From Clostridiaceae bacterium (GTDB lineage: Bacteria > Bacillota > Clostridia > Lachnospirales > Lachnospiraceae), in contig QXWR01000029.1 in assembly GCA_009911065.1 (NCBI GenBank), positions 1-64,000 of the forward strand: 64,000 bases of DNA. Reading direction: 5' to 3'. Shown piece by piece: positions 17,431 to 25,082 of the stretch. A program made the translations under genes and the position numbers. Positions within the stretch are counted from its first letter, which is position 1. Every line of letters starts with the position of its first letter. The notes below the pieces were generated by a model that did no database searches, was not told where the DNA came from, and worked only from the letters and a program-made list of their open reading frames with translations.

Positions 17431-17861
17431 GAATTGTGTGGATTGAGTTTGCTCTGTGTATATTTTTTGCTGCTTATTCCGGCAGCCGGATCTATGAGAT
17501 TATCTGCAGTCGCACGGCAGACAATTACAAAGAGAGCGTGGCGTTACAGTACATTGGAGAAAAAGTGCGCCAGGGGGATGAGGCAGGCAATATAAGAGTG
17601 GTGGAAATAAATCAGATTTCCGTTCTGGAATTGGGAAAACCATCAAAAGAAGATGGATATATCCTTTGGATTTATGCGTATGAAGGCAGGATACGAGAGT
17701 TGTTTGCGGCAGCGAACACGGATTTGGAATTGGAAGATGGAATTTGTGTTTTGGAGTGTGATGGGCTTTGGTTTCATCTCGAAGATTCTCTTTTAACTGT
17801 GGAGATTGGAAGTCAGGGAGGGAAGGGATTGTTTTTGGCTGTACGGAGCAGGGAAAAATGA
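17418..17861 (+). CDS. DUF4860-like (ComGF-type) membrane-anchored protein
   Basis: A 147-residue protein with one hydrophobic N-terminal segment (IEFALCIFFAAYSGSRIY). A beta-rich domain includes YIGEKVRQGDEAG, YILWIYAYEGRIRELF and a C-terminal LLTVEIGSQGGKGLFLAV. The order matches my memory of DUF4860, a family found next to pilus-type genes in Clostridia; this was not checked by search. Both ends overlap neighbouring genes (13 bases before, 4 bases after as ATGA), so the four genes are translationally coupled. Confidence 0.72.
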   Translation: MPTLRIVWIEFALCIFFAAYSGSRIYEIICSRTADNYKESVALQYIGEKVRQGDEAGNIRVVEINQISVLELGKPSKEDGYILWIYAYEGRIRELFAAANTDLELEDGICVLECDGLWFHLEDSLLTVEIGSQGGKGLFLAVRSREK

Positions 17862-18277
17862 GGGGACAAGGGGCAGCTGGGAGCTGGATAGAAGGGATGG
17901 CAGCAATTTGTTTTTTTACACTATGCCTTTCCCAGTGGGTGTTGGTGTTTGGAATTTCGGACCAGATCAGCCGTCACAGTCAGGACTTTCATCAGGCAGT
18001 GATTTTGGCAGAGAGTGTGGCAGAGGTATGGAAGGCATGGGGAACAGAGGGAGTGATAGAAAAACTGGGATTTTCAGAAGAGGAAAATGAAAATAGCCAA
18101 AAGGAAAGAAGGGTGTATAGGGGAATTATAAGAGAGGAGTGGCAGGCTGTTTTAGAGGTAAAAAATACTAGTGCAGCTGACAAAAACCATAAGGATGGCA
18201 TGTGGATTGCACAAATAAGGATAGAAAAGGGCCGGACGATATTTGAATTGGAAGTGAAAAAATATCACAGAGAGTAG
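17858..18277 (+). CDS. Pseudopilin-like membrane protein
   Basis: A 139-residue protein starting MRGQGAAGSWIEGMAAICFF. It has a short basic N-terminus, a Glu at the start of a long hydrophobic helix, then a soluble part beginning with ISDQISRHSQDFHQAVILAE. The glutamate-plus-helix arrangement recalls type IV pilin-like proteins, though a clear leader-peptidase site is not seen. ATG 17858 overlaps the upstream stop as ATGA. The region is unusually rich in Lys/Glu towards the C-terminus. Function inferred only from position. Confidence 0.72.
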   Translation: MRGQGAAGSWIEGMAAICFFTLCLSQWVLVFGISDQISRHSQDFHQAVILAESVAEVWKAWGTEGVIEKLGFSEEENENSQKERRVYRGIIREEWQAVLEVKNTSAADKNHKDGMWIAQIRIEKGRTIFELEVKKYHRE

Positions 18278-18313
18278 GGAGAATCAAAATTTTGTGAAGG
18301 GAGAATGAAACGA

Positions 18314-18775
18314 ATGAGAAGAAGGATGAGCGCTGGATGCAGCTGTCTGCTGCTGATTTTTGCCGTGATGATTATGGGGATTTTTGGAATGTTCGTATGG
18401 GATGAGTCCAGAGGAGAGGAGGAGATGGCAAAAAGTACCGGGGAGGCTGTGAGACAGTATTATAAGGCCGATGGGGCCGGAGAAGAGTTTGTGGCTTTCG
18501 TAGACCGGATTTTTCAGGAAGCAGATTGGATGGATGATCCAGAAGAATGGAAACGGCAGGTGACAAGGGAGTTAAAATCCAAAGGTCAGGTTGAGCCGGA
18601 GGGTGTGTCGGCAAAAATTCCAATCCAAGAGGGAAAAGTGCTTTTGGTGGAATTGCACACGGATTTGGAGGAAAGAACTTTTTCTGTGAAGACTTGGAAA
18701 GTTTTGACCGAGGAGGAACAAAGAGAAGAAAAGAGGATGGAAGTGTGGGACGGAAGTCTGTTTGGTCTGGAATAA
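18314..18775 (+). CDS. Small exported protein at the end of the pseudopilus-like operon
   Basis: A 153-residue protein with a strongly basic N-terminus (MRRRMSAGCSCLLL), one membrane segment and a Glu-rich extracytoplasmic part. ATG 18314 is chosen because AGGGAG ends 10 bases upstream; ATG 18305 would have only one base of spacing. No known domain is recognised. It is 36 bases after the preceding gene and in the same direction, so it probably belongs to the same operon. Confidence 0.75.
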   Translation: MRRRMSAGCSCLLLIFAVMIMGIFGMFVWDESRGEEEMAKSTGEAVRQYYKADGAGEEFVAFVDRIFQEADWMDDPEEWKRQVTRELKSKGQVEPEGVSAKIPIQEGKVLLVELHTDLEERTFSVKTWKVLTEEEQREEKRMEVWDGSLFGLE

Positions 18776-18983
18776 TCTTTGGGATTTGAAAAAGAATTGG
18801 GAACCGAAAAAATTGGATGGCATCAGGAAGGTAATGAGACTCGGAAAGGTTTTAAAGGGGGCGGAAAGCCGAAAAGACTGTATGTTTTGACTGTTTTCGG
18901 AGATAGTAAAGATTGTAGAAAGGGATGGAATACCAGAGGGTGTTTGAAGGGAGTTTAAAAATTGTGGAAAACAGGAGGTTTTT

Positions 18984-19937
18984 ATGAGAACCGATACCAG
19001 AAAAATTGTATTGATTGGAACAGGAATGGTGGGTATGAGTTATGCCTACTGTCTTCTAAACCAAAACGTTTGTGACGAATTGGTGCTGGTAGATATTAAC
19101 CGGAAGCGGGCAGAGGGAGAAGCCATGGACTTGAATCATGGTCTTGCATTTTCTTCTTCTCACATGAAAATTTATGCAGGAGATTATCAAGACTGCCGGG
19201 AGGCGGATATTGTGGTGATCTGTGCTGGGGTTGCCCAAAAAGAAGGAGAATCCCGTCTGAATCTTCTAAAGAGAAACAAGGAAGTATTTCGTTCTATCAT
19301 TGGACCCGTGACAGATTCCGGATTTAACGGAATATTTTTGGTGGCCACCAATCCTGTGGATATTATGACAAGGATTACTTACGAACTATCTGGATTTAAT
19401 CCCAAAAGAGTTCTTGGCACTGGAACGGCGCTGGATACGGCGCGGCTGCGGTATCTTTTGGGAGATTATCTCCATGTAGATCCCAGAAATATTCATGCCT
19501 ACGTAATGGGAGAACATGGGGACAGCGAGTTTGTACCATGGAGTCAGGCCATGATTGCCACCCGTCCCATTCGGGAGATTCTGGAGGAGACGGAAAATCC
19601 GGTTCAGATGGAAGAACTGACCCGGATTTCCGAAGAAGTGAGGGGCGCTGCTTACAGAATCATTGAGGCAAAGCAGGCGACCTATTATGGAATTGGAATG
19701 GCAATGACCCGTATCACAAAGGCAATTTTGGGAGATGAGAGCAGTGTATTGACTGTGTCAGCCATGCTTCGGGGAGAATATGGCCAGAATGGTGTGTTTA
19801 CAGGAGTGCCCTGCATTATTAATCAGGATGGGGTTCAGCGGGTGCTGACCTTAAAACTGTCCCAGGAAGAACAAAGTCAGATGACGTCTTCTTGCGATCT
19901 TCTGCGGGACAGTTTTTGCGGCTTGGAAAATCTGTAA
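18984..19937 (+). CDS. ldh: L-lactate dehydrogenase
   Basis: NAD-dependent 2-hydroxyacid dehydrogenase of 317 residues, reducing pyruvate to L-lactate in fermentation. The Rossmann motif is IGTGMVGMSYAY, the NAD and substrate blocks are VVICAGVAQKEGESRL, VATNPVDIMT and GTGTALDTARLR, and the catalytic histidine lies in MGEHGDSEF at about residue 177. The arginine in the QKEGESRL loop and lack of malate-type substitutions favour lactate over malate. AGGAGG lies upstream. It converges with the repeat protein gene, 12 bases away. Confidence 0.94.
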   Translation: MRTDTRKIVLIGTGMVGMSYAYCLLNQNVCDELVLVDINRKRAEGEAMDLNHGLAFSSSHMKIYAGDYQDCREADIVVICAGVAQKEGESRLNLLKRNKEVFRSIIGPVTDSGFNGIFLVATNPVDIMTRITYELSGFNPKRVLGTGTALDTARLRYLLGDYLHVDPRNIHAYVMGEHGDSEFVPWSQAMIATRPIREILEETENPVQMEELTRISEEVRGAAYRIIEAKQATYYGIGMAMTRITKAILGDESSVLTVSAMLRGEYGQNGVFTGVPCIINQDGVQRVLTLKLSQEEQSQMTSSCDLLRDSFCGLENL

Positions 19938-19949
19938 GGAAGAAAATGG

Positions 19950-21164
19950 TTAATCTTCAACCGTCAGTACACGTATGCCATTGCCAGACCAGGTATTTCC
20001 AATCACATAGGAGGTGTAGTTCCTGCCGGCAATGAGATTGGCCGAGAAGGACAGCAGAGGCTGGCGTATGCCGGAACCTGTGGCAACAGCGCCAATAACA
20101 ATAATGGGCAGCTCTCGGATGAAGGCATAAGTGTTGGAGTTTGCCAGATTGAACTGGTAGGAACCAGCCACTGCCTGTTTGTAAGAGGTGACGCTCTGGA
20201 AGCTTACGTTGCGGAATACGGTTTCTCCTCCAGTAAGAAGAAGATCATAGGAAGAGCCGCTGTAGGACATGTTGGCAAACCGGTAGCAGGCGGAACCAGA
20301 AGGAAGATTGGTGCAGCCAGTGTCTACCACACGAACCATTTCCAGACCGCCGGAGGCAGAATCCGTCAATACCATGGTAACTTTTTGATTGGAAACAAAT
20401 GGGAAATTCTGCTGCAGCAAAATATTGCGCATTCCATTGGCCCGGCGTACTGTAACTGTATGGAAACCGTCGGAAATCCAATCGTAGCTAGTGATGCAGC
20501 CAAAACTGGAATTAGCGGCGTAAATGGTGCTGTCAATGGTAATGCTGACAGCAAATGTATTGGTGGAAGCATTTAAAAAGCGGACCTGGCCAAAGTACTG
20601 TAAGGAACCGGGAGGGCAGACAGGGCCAACCGGGAAGGAAGGCATCCAGGTAATGTTGCAATTTCCCGGAGGATTGCCAGGATAGACCGGACCGCCTTCT
20701 CCAGGATTGGGAAGGGGAATCACTGCTTCACCCCCATTGCCGGGATAAACGGGACCGCCTTCCCCAGGGTTGGGAAGGGGAATCACCGCGTCATTCCCAT
20801 TGCCGGGATAGACCGGACCGCCTTCCCCAGGATTGGGAAGGGGGACAACCGCATCGTTCCCATTGCCGGGATAAACCGGACCGCCCTCGCCAGGGTTGGG
20901 AAGGGGAATCACTGCATCATTGCCATTGCCGGGATAGACCGGGCCGCCTTCGCCGGGGTTGGGAAGGGGGACAACCGCATCGTTTCCATTGCCGGGATAA
21001 ACCGGACCGCCTTCGCCGGGATTGGGAAGGGGGACAACCGCATCATTGCCATTGCCGGGATAAACCGGACCGCCTTCGCCGGGGTTAGGAAGGGGAATCA
21101 CAGGTTCGGTCTGCATTTGGGTCATGTCAGGAACTCCATTGTAGTGGGTATCATTTTCAGCCAT
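19950..21164 (-). CDS. DUF4397-like protein with N-terminal 21-residue tandem repeats
   Basis: A 404-residue protein in two parts. Residues 22-164 are seven tandem copies of a 21-residue Pro/Gly unit (PLPNPGEGGPVYPGNGNDA). Residues about 185-404 look like two DUF4397-type beta domains. These are marked by VRFLNASTNTFAVSITID with SYDWISDGFHTVTVR, and YRFANMSYSGSSYDLLL with SYKQAVAGSYQFNLA. DUF4397 occurs in surface or secreted proteins. No signal peptide or sorting motif is seen here, so the location is uncertain. The start ATG at 21164 has an AGAGGC-type site. It runs opposite to ldh, with no gene between. Function unknown. Confidence 0.8.
   Translation of the reverse strand: MAENDTHYNGVPDMTQMQTEPVIPLPNPGEGGPVYPGNGNDAVVPLPNPGEGGPVYPGNGNDAVVPLPNPGEGGPVYPGNGNDAVIPLPNPGEGGPVYPGNGNDAVVPLPNPGEGGPVYPGNGNDAVIPLPNPGEGGPVYPGNGGEAVIPLPNPGEGGPVYPGNPPGNCNITWMPSFPVGPVCPPGSLQYFGQVRFLNASTNTFAVSITIDSTIYAANSSFGCITSYDWISDGFHTVTVRRANGMRNILLQQNFPFVSNQKVTMVLTDSASGGLEMVRVVDTGCTNLPSGSACYRFANMSYSGSSYDLLLTGGETVFRNVSFQSVTSYKQAVAGSYQFNLANSNTYAFIRELPIIVIGAVATGSGIRQPLLSFSANLIAGRNYTSYVIGNTWSGNGIRVLTVED
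20673..21101 (-). repeat. Seven-copy 63-bp in-frame tandem repeat
   Basis: Seven consecutive 63-bp units, the last one truncated, in frame inside the gene at 19950-21164. Units differ at a few synonymous positions and at V/I and ND/GE choices near the end. Being a multiple of three, copy-number changes would not break the frame. Confidence 0.93.
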
Positions 21165-21265
21165 AAAAATGCCTCTGTGGGTTTTTAATTTACTGTATGA
21201 GAGAGAGGTTTTCCAAGTTCACAAAGAAAGCAAATTTTTTTGTTGAATCAATCCGAAAAAACTGG

Positions 21266-21294
21266 TTGAATAAGAGTCCGCAAAGTGCTATACT
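21266..21294 (+). promoter_or_regulatory. Promoter of the patatin-like gene
   Basis: TTGAAT, 17 bases, TATACT, giving a leader of about 210 bases before ATG 21513. Confidence 0.65.
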
Positions 21295-21367
21295 GGAAAA
21301 GATCTGGAAAGTCATAAGAAAAGTGAAAGGTCCCGGTGCAGATACCAAAGTCTGAACCGGGGCTTCT

Positions 21368-21452
21368 GCCGTGTATGGCGCAGAATGGAAATGGACTGTT
21401 GGGAAATAGCACAGAATGGAAATCGGCTGCCATGTATGGTGCAGAATGGAAA
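21368..21452 (+). repeat. Short direct repeats in the patatin-like gene leader
   Basis: The motif GCCRTGTATGGYGCAGAATGG occurs at 21368 and 21428, and a shorter copy AGCACAGAATGGAAA near 21408, within the 348-base gap between the repeat-protein gene and the patatin-like gene. Nothing else stands out in this gap besides the promoter at 21266. Confidence 0.5.
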
Positions 21453-21512
21453 CCAGACTGCTGTTTTGATGGCAGATGGTTTAAAATTCAGGTGACAGGA
21501 GGTTTTTGAGAA

Positions 21513-22385
21513 ATGGAAAGGAAAGAAAAGACGGGCCTGGTGTTAGAGGGCGGTGGTATGAGGGGCATCTACACGGCAGGAGTGCTGGATGTGTTTCTGG
21601 AAAAAGGCATTGTTTTTGACGGTGTTATTGGAGTATCTGCCGGGGTGGTTCATGGATGCTCTTATCTTTCCGGGCAGAAGGGGAGAAGCATTCGCTATTA
21701 TAAACGATACTGCCGGGACTGGCGGTTTATGAGCTTTTTAAATTTTCTGCTGACGGGCAATATGGTGGGAGAGAAATTTTGCTACCATGATCTTCCGGAT
21801 CGGCTGGAACCCTATGATTACGAAGCTTTCAAACGGTCTAAGACAGCGTTTTATGCCACATGCAGCAATGTGGAAACGGGAAGGCCGGAATATCTGCAGC
21901 TGACGGATATGAAGGCTCATGTGGATATTATGAGAGCTTCTGCATCTTTGCCGTGTATATCCAGAATTGTACGCATTCATGGAATGAAGCTTTTGGACGG
22001 CGCCTGTACGGACAGCGTGCCGGTGCGGGCGTTTCGCCGGATGGGATATGGAAAGAATGTGGTGGTGCTGACAAGACAGGAAGGATACGTAAAGAAGCCG
22101 GAGAAAAATCCCATGGTGCGGATGCGTTATTTTCGGTATCCCCGGTTTGTGAAAGCAGTGGAGCAGCGCCATTTAAACTATAACAAAACCGTTCGCTACA
22201 TTCACCGGCTGGAAAAAGCAGGGGAGGTGTTTGTGCTGCGTCCAAGCAGGGAGTTGACCATTGGACGGATGGAGCATGATCCTAAGAAGCTGCAGTGGAC
22301 CTATGATCTGGGAAGACAGGATGCCCTTGACCGGCTTTTCGAGCTGGAAAACTGGCTGAAAGAAGCAAAAAGCCTCTCGCTCTAG
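21513..22385 (+). CDS. Patatin-like phospholipase
   Basis: A 290-residue alpha/beta hydrolase of the bacterial patatin type with a Ser-Asp dyad. The oxyanion motif is LEGGGMRGIYTAGVLD (about 11-26), the nucleophile lies in GVSAGVVHG (Ser about 43) and the aspartate in LDGACTDSVPV (about 160-170). These enzymes release fatty acids from phospholipids; the substrate here is unknown. AGGAGG precedes the ATG. No signal peptide is visible, so it is likely cytoplasmic or membrane-associated. Confidence 0.93.
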   Translation: MERKEKTGLVLEGGGMRGIYTAGVLDVFLEKGIVFDGVIGVSAGVVHGCSYLSGQKGRSIRYYKRYCRDWRFMSFLNFLLTGNMVGEKFCYHDLPDRLEPYDYEAFKRSKTAFYATCSNVETGRPEYLQLTDMKAHVDIMRASASLPCISRIVRIHGMKLLDGACTDSVPVRAFRRMGYGKNVVVLTRQEGYVKKPEKNPMVRMRYFRYPRFVKAVEQRHLNYNKTVRYIHRLEKAGEVFVLRPSRELTIGRMEHDPKKLQWTYDLGRQDALDRLFELENWLKEAKSLSL

Positions 22386-22462
22386 TTTAACGCCCGTTTT
22401 TCCGTTTTTTTCCTTAACTGATTCCCGAAATAAGCCGAAATATCAGTATGGATAATTGTGGA

Positions 22463-22494
22463 AGCCAAATGCCGTGCCAGCACGGCGCTTGGCT
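22463..22494. repeat. Perfect-arm hairpin upstream of the coiled-coil gene
   Basis: Stem AGCCAA / TTGGCT (22463-22468, 22489-22494) enclosing GCCGTGC / GCACGGC. It lies in the leader of the next gene, about 38 bases before its ATG, without a T run. It looks like a dispersed palindromic unit rather than a terminator; only this copy is in the window. Confidence 0.5.
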
Positions 22495-22531
22495 CATTGC
22501 TCACGGAAATAAAACGGTAAGGGGTGGTGTT

Positions 22532-23599
22532 ATGGGTTTGGGAACAATTGGCAGCCTGAATCAATATCTCAAATCGGTGAAGCTGGAACGGAAATGGGAG
22601 GCAAGACAGGCCGGACGGACGGGAAAAGGAAGCAGAGCGCCTTTGGCAACGGGGATTCAGTTAAACCGTGGGGGCAGTGGAATGTTCATCAAGGCGATTT
22701 CTTCCGGAAAGTCTCAGATGGACAATTCTGACATACAGAAAAAGCTTCAGAAGATTAAAAATAAGCTGAAGGCAGGGGAAAAGCTTACCGGGGAAGAGCT
22801 GTCTTTTCTGCGCAAGTATGCGCCTGAGCTGTATCGAAAGGTGGTGGCTTTGGCGAAGGAGCGGGAAAATTATGAACAGCGTTTGAAAGATGCAGATACG
22901 CGGGATGAGGCAGAGCAGATTAAGACGGAGAAGCTAGCCCAGTCAGCAGCTGCTTCCAAACAGAAAGATCCGGAATTTCAGCTGGTCCGTATTGCCCAGT
23001 TTCAGGCAGCAGACTCAGATACCCGAAAGATTGTGTTGCTTAAACCCTGGAAGCGGGAGCTGAATCAAGAGAAGAAGAAGCGATTGGAGCGGGCCGCAGA
23101 GGAACAAAAAGAGCGGGAGCGGCGGATGAAGAAGCTTCGAAGATGGAACCAGGAGCGGGTGCGGAAGCGGATTTTGGAGGAGAAGCGGGCAGACAAGGAG
23201 TTTGTGGAAAACCAGCAGATGGAAAAGAAACAGCTGCTTGACGAGATGACAGAGAGTTTACCAAAGGAAGAACTAAAAGGTTTTGCAGCTGCCACGGGGG
23301 AAGCCCTTGTGGACGGAGAGGCTGTGACACGGGGAGAGATCTCGGTGGACGATGCGGCTATGGCCAGAAGAAGAGTGACTGCCCAAAAAGAACGGGAAAG
23401 GCTTTCCGAGATTGATCTGGCGATGGTTCAGTCAGCAGAGGCCAGAAGGGTTATGATTCAGGAAGAGTTTGTTGAGACAGAGCCTGGAAAAGAGGGAAAT
23501 CTGCCTTCCGGGTTTTCCATGGGAGTGGAAGCTTATGCGGCTGCAGCAGCTAGAACAGAGCCTGAAGGCGTGGAGAGGCAAAAAGGAAAGTATGCATAA
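22532..23599 (+). CDS. Charged coiled-coil protein of unknown function
   Basis: A 355-residue soluble protein without signal peptide or membrane helix. The middle third (about 60-240) is dominated by Lys, Arg and Glu helices, for example QKKLQKIKNKLKAGEKL, LSFLRKYAPELYRKVVALAK and the QEKKKRLERAAEEQKERERR stretch, and is predicted to be coiled-coil. The C-terminal part is more Ala/Glu-rich. No enzyme motif is seen. ATG 22532 is chosen because AAGGGGTGG precedes it; an upstream ATG at 22448 would run through the hairpin at 22463. No operon partner is adjacent; the following gene runs the other way. I do not recognise the family. Confidence 0.75.
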   Translation: MGLGTIGSLNQYLKSVKLERKWEARQAGRTGKGSRAPLATGIQLNRGGSGMFIKAISSGKSQMDNSDIQKKLQKIKNKLKAGEKLTGEELSFLRKYAPELYRKVVALAKERENYEQRLKDADTRDEAEQIKTEKLAQSAAASKQKDPEFQLVRIAQFQAADSDTRKIVLLKPWKRELNQEKKKRLERAAEEQKERERRMKKLRRWNQERVRKRILEEKRADKEFVENQQMEKKQLLDEMTESLPKEELKGFAAATGEALVDGEAVTRGEISVDDAAMARRRVTAQKERERLSEIDLAMVQSAEARRVMIQEEFVETEPGKEGNLPSGFSMGVEAYAAAAARTEPEGVERQKGKYA

Positions 23600-23713
23600 T
23601 AAGCATAAAGGCAAGTGAAAATTCCATGGGGTGAATGGATGTTCAGACACACCTTTGTTTATGTGTGGAAAGACTGCGGAAAGAAAACCATCAAAAGATA
23701 AAGATCAAAAAAT

Positions 23714-23790
23714 AAAGACCGAAACCTGGTTGTTTGAAATAGAGCAAGTTTCTTATGTGCTCGGTTTCAAACAATCGGTTTTGGTCTTTT
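23714..23790. terminator. Large bidirectional terminator
   Basis: Near-perfect arms at 23714-23739 and 23765-23790 (AAAGACCGAAACC...TTGTTTGAAA against TTTCAAACAA...GTTTTGGTCTTTT) enclose a small GAGCA/TGCTC stem. T-rich sequence follows on both strands, so it can end the coiled-coil gene (plus) and the isomerase gene (minus). It accounts for most of the 230-base gap. Confidence 0.8.
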
Positions 23791-23829
23791 GTTTGATTCT
23801 GATTTTGACGGATGTAAGCAATAAGGAGG

Positions 23830-24642
23830 TTAAATCTGATTTAGTTTATCACGAAGTTTAACACCCCGGTTGTAAGCTTCTTTTAAGTATTCTTCCAGGG
23901 ACATGGTCTGATACTTAGGGAGTCCTTGGTTGGATACTTCCAGGGTTATAGGTCCTTCATAATGATACTTGTTTAACTGACTGACAAACCAGTCCCAGTC
24001 TAAAATGCCGTCAAAGGGAAGGAAGTGTCTATCGTCCCGGTAATCGATGTCCCCTGGTCTGGTTACGCCCAGGTTGTCGTGGATGTGAAGGCATTTCAGG
24101 CGGGAACCATATTTTTTCATTAAGTCCAGATTTGGCGTGTAACAGGCATTATGGCCAATATCCCAGCAAAAGCCGTGGAAAGGGTCTTTGACAAAATCCA
24201 TGACTGCTTCCAAATGGGGCAATGGCTCCAAATTTTCAAAGCAGATATGAACATTTTGAGATTTGGCGTAATCACACAGTTTTTGAAAACGGAGAAGTCC
24301 TTCGGGAGAAATGGGGGGAGCCGTATTGCCAACGGTTACGTGAAGGATGCACTTGTCCACAGAAATTTGGTGACAACACTCAATAATGCCCTGAAGGTAA
24401 GCAAGGTATTCTTCAGCGGAAGAATCCGACTCCCACAAGCGGTTGGCGTACTGGAAGGGACCATGGATGGTCTCAAATTCCAGATTGTGTTTTCTGGCTT
24501 CTTCGGCCCACAGACCAATCGGCTCGGTTCCGGTAAACATGGTGAAAAATCCATCAAAGCCGGCTTTTTTAATCATTGGTATCTGTTCTGTTTCAGAAAT
24601 GGCACAGCCGATTACTGTAGAAATATTAATGGGTCTCATCAT
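23830..24642 (-). CDS. Sugar phosphate isomerase/epimerase-like TIM-barrel protein
   Basis: A 270-residue protein of the xylose isomerase-like TIM-barrel superfamily (AP endonuclease 2 type). Metal-site regions are visible as ETIHGPF (about 57), ILHVTVGN, VHICFENLEP, FCWDIGHNACY and CLHIHDNLG. Such proteins epimerise or isomerise sugars or inositols; the substrate is inferred only from context. The start MMRPINIS at 24642 has only a weak AAGAAG site; a second ATG follows immediately. It is divergent from a sugar ABC transporter and GH2 gene and probably acts in the same pathway. Confidence 0.85.
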   Translation of the reverse strand: MMRPINISTVIGCAISETEQIPMIKKAGFDGFFTMFTGTEPIGLWAEEARKHNLEFETIHGPFQYANRLWESDSSAEEYLAYLQGIIECCHQISVDKCILHVTVGNTAPPISPEGLLRFQKLCDYAKSQNVHICFENLEPLPHLEAVMDFVKDPFHGFCWDIGHNACYTPNLDLMKKYGSRLKCLHIHDNLGVTRPGDIDYRDDRHFLPFDGILDWDWFVSQLNKYHYEGPITLEVSNQGLPKYQTMSLEEYLKEAYNRGVKLRDKLNQI

Positions 24643-24933
24643 TTTTTCTTCTTTTCTTTTTGTTTTGAAAGTCCATCGCCCTACTTTATTGGTGGCGTGT
24701 TCCCTGTTGGGCGCATGGAAGTTTACATGTAAATTGGTTTAAAGTGTATACTTAACGGAACAAAAAATCAAGAGTTTCAGAGAAAAAATTCTTTTTTACA
24801 TTATTTTAGTTTTTTTATAATAAAAACCGGAATTTTATTACATAAAAAATATAGTAAAAATAAACAGAAATCCTGTTTTTGGATCGGATAATAGAAAAAA
24901 TACACAAAATCAATAATTTCTTGTCGGAAAATG

Positions 24934-24962
24934 TTGACATATTGGTAAGAATATGTTAATGT
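24934..24962 (+). promoter_or_regulatory. Promoter of the sugar transport operon
   Basis: TTGACA, 17 bases, TAATGT, in a very AT-rich 440-base divergent region. The transcription start would be near 24969, inside the palindrome at 24965. Apart from these two sites the region shows only A/T runs. Confidence 0.65.
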
Positions 24963-24964
24963 AA

Positions 24965-24977
24965 TGTTACAGTAACA
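24965..24977. promoter_or_regulatory. Candidate operator over the transcription start
   Basis: Perfect 13-base palindrome TGTTACAGTAACA overlapping the predicted start point of the sugar operon. Position and symmetry fit a repressor site. No dedicated regulator gene is in this cluster, so the binding protein is unknown. Confidence 0.5.
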
Positions 24978-25082
24978 AAGGAACATTTCAACAATTTTAA
25001 TTTTGTGTTTGCCTTTGGAGTGTATTTATTACATGAGTATTGTAGTGAATGGTAGGGGAAATACAAGGAAAAGGAGAGAAAA

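Noticed and set aside
18887-18915. Possible ldh promoter with TTGACT
   Set aside because: No -10 box at acceptable spacing; TAGTAA is only 12 bases away.
20673-21101. Regular 63-bp repeats considered as a CRISPR array
   Set aside because: There are no unique spacers; the units are contiguous, in frame and coding.
24801-24986. Minus-strand open frame in the divergent sugar-operon region
   Set aside because: Very AT-rich, overlapping the promoter and operator, with low-complexity Phe/Tyr/Ile protein and no ribosome site.
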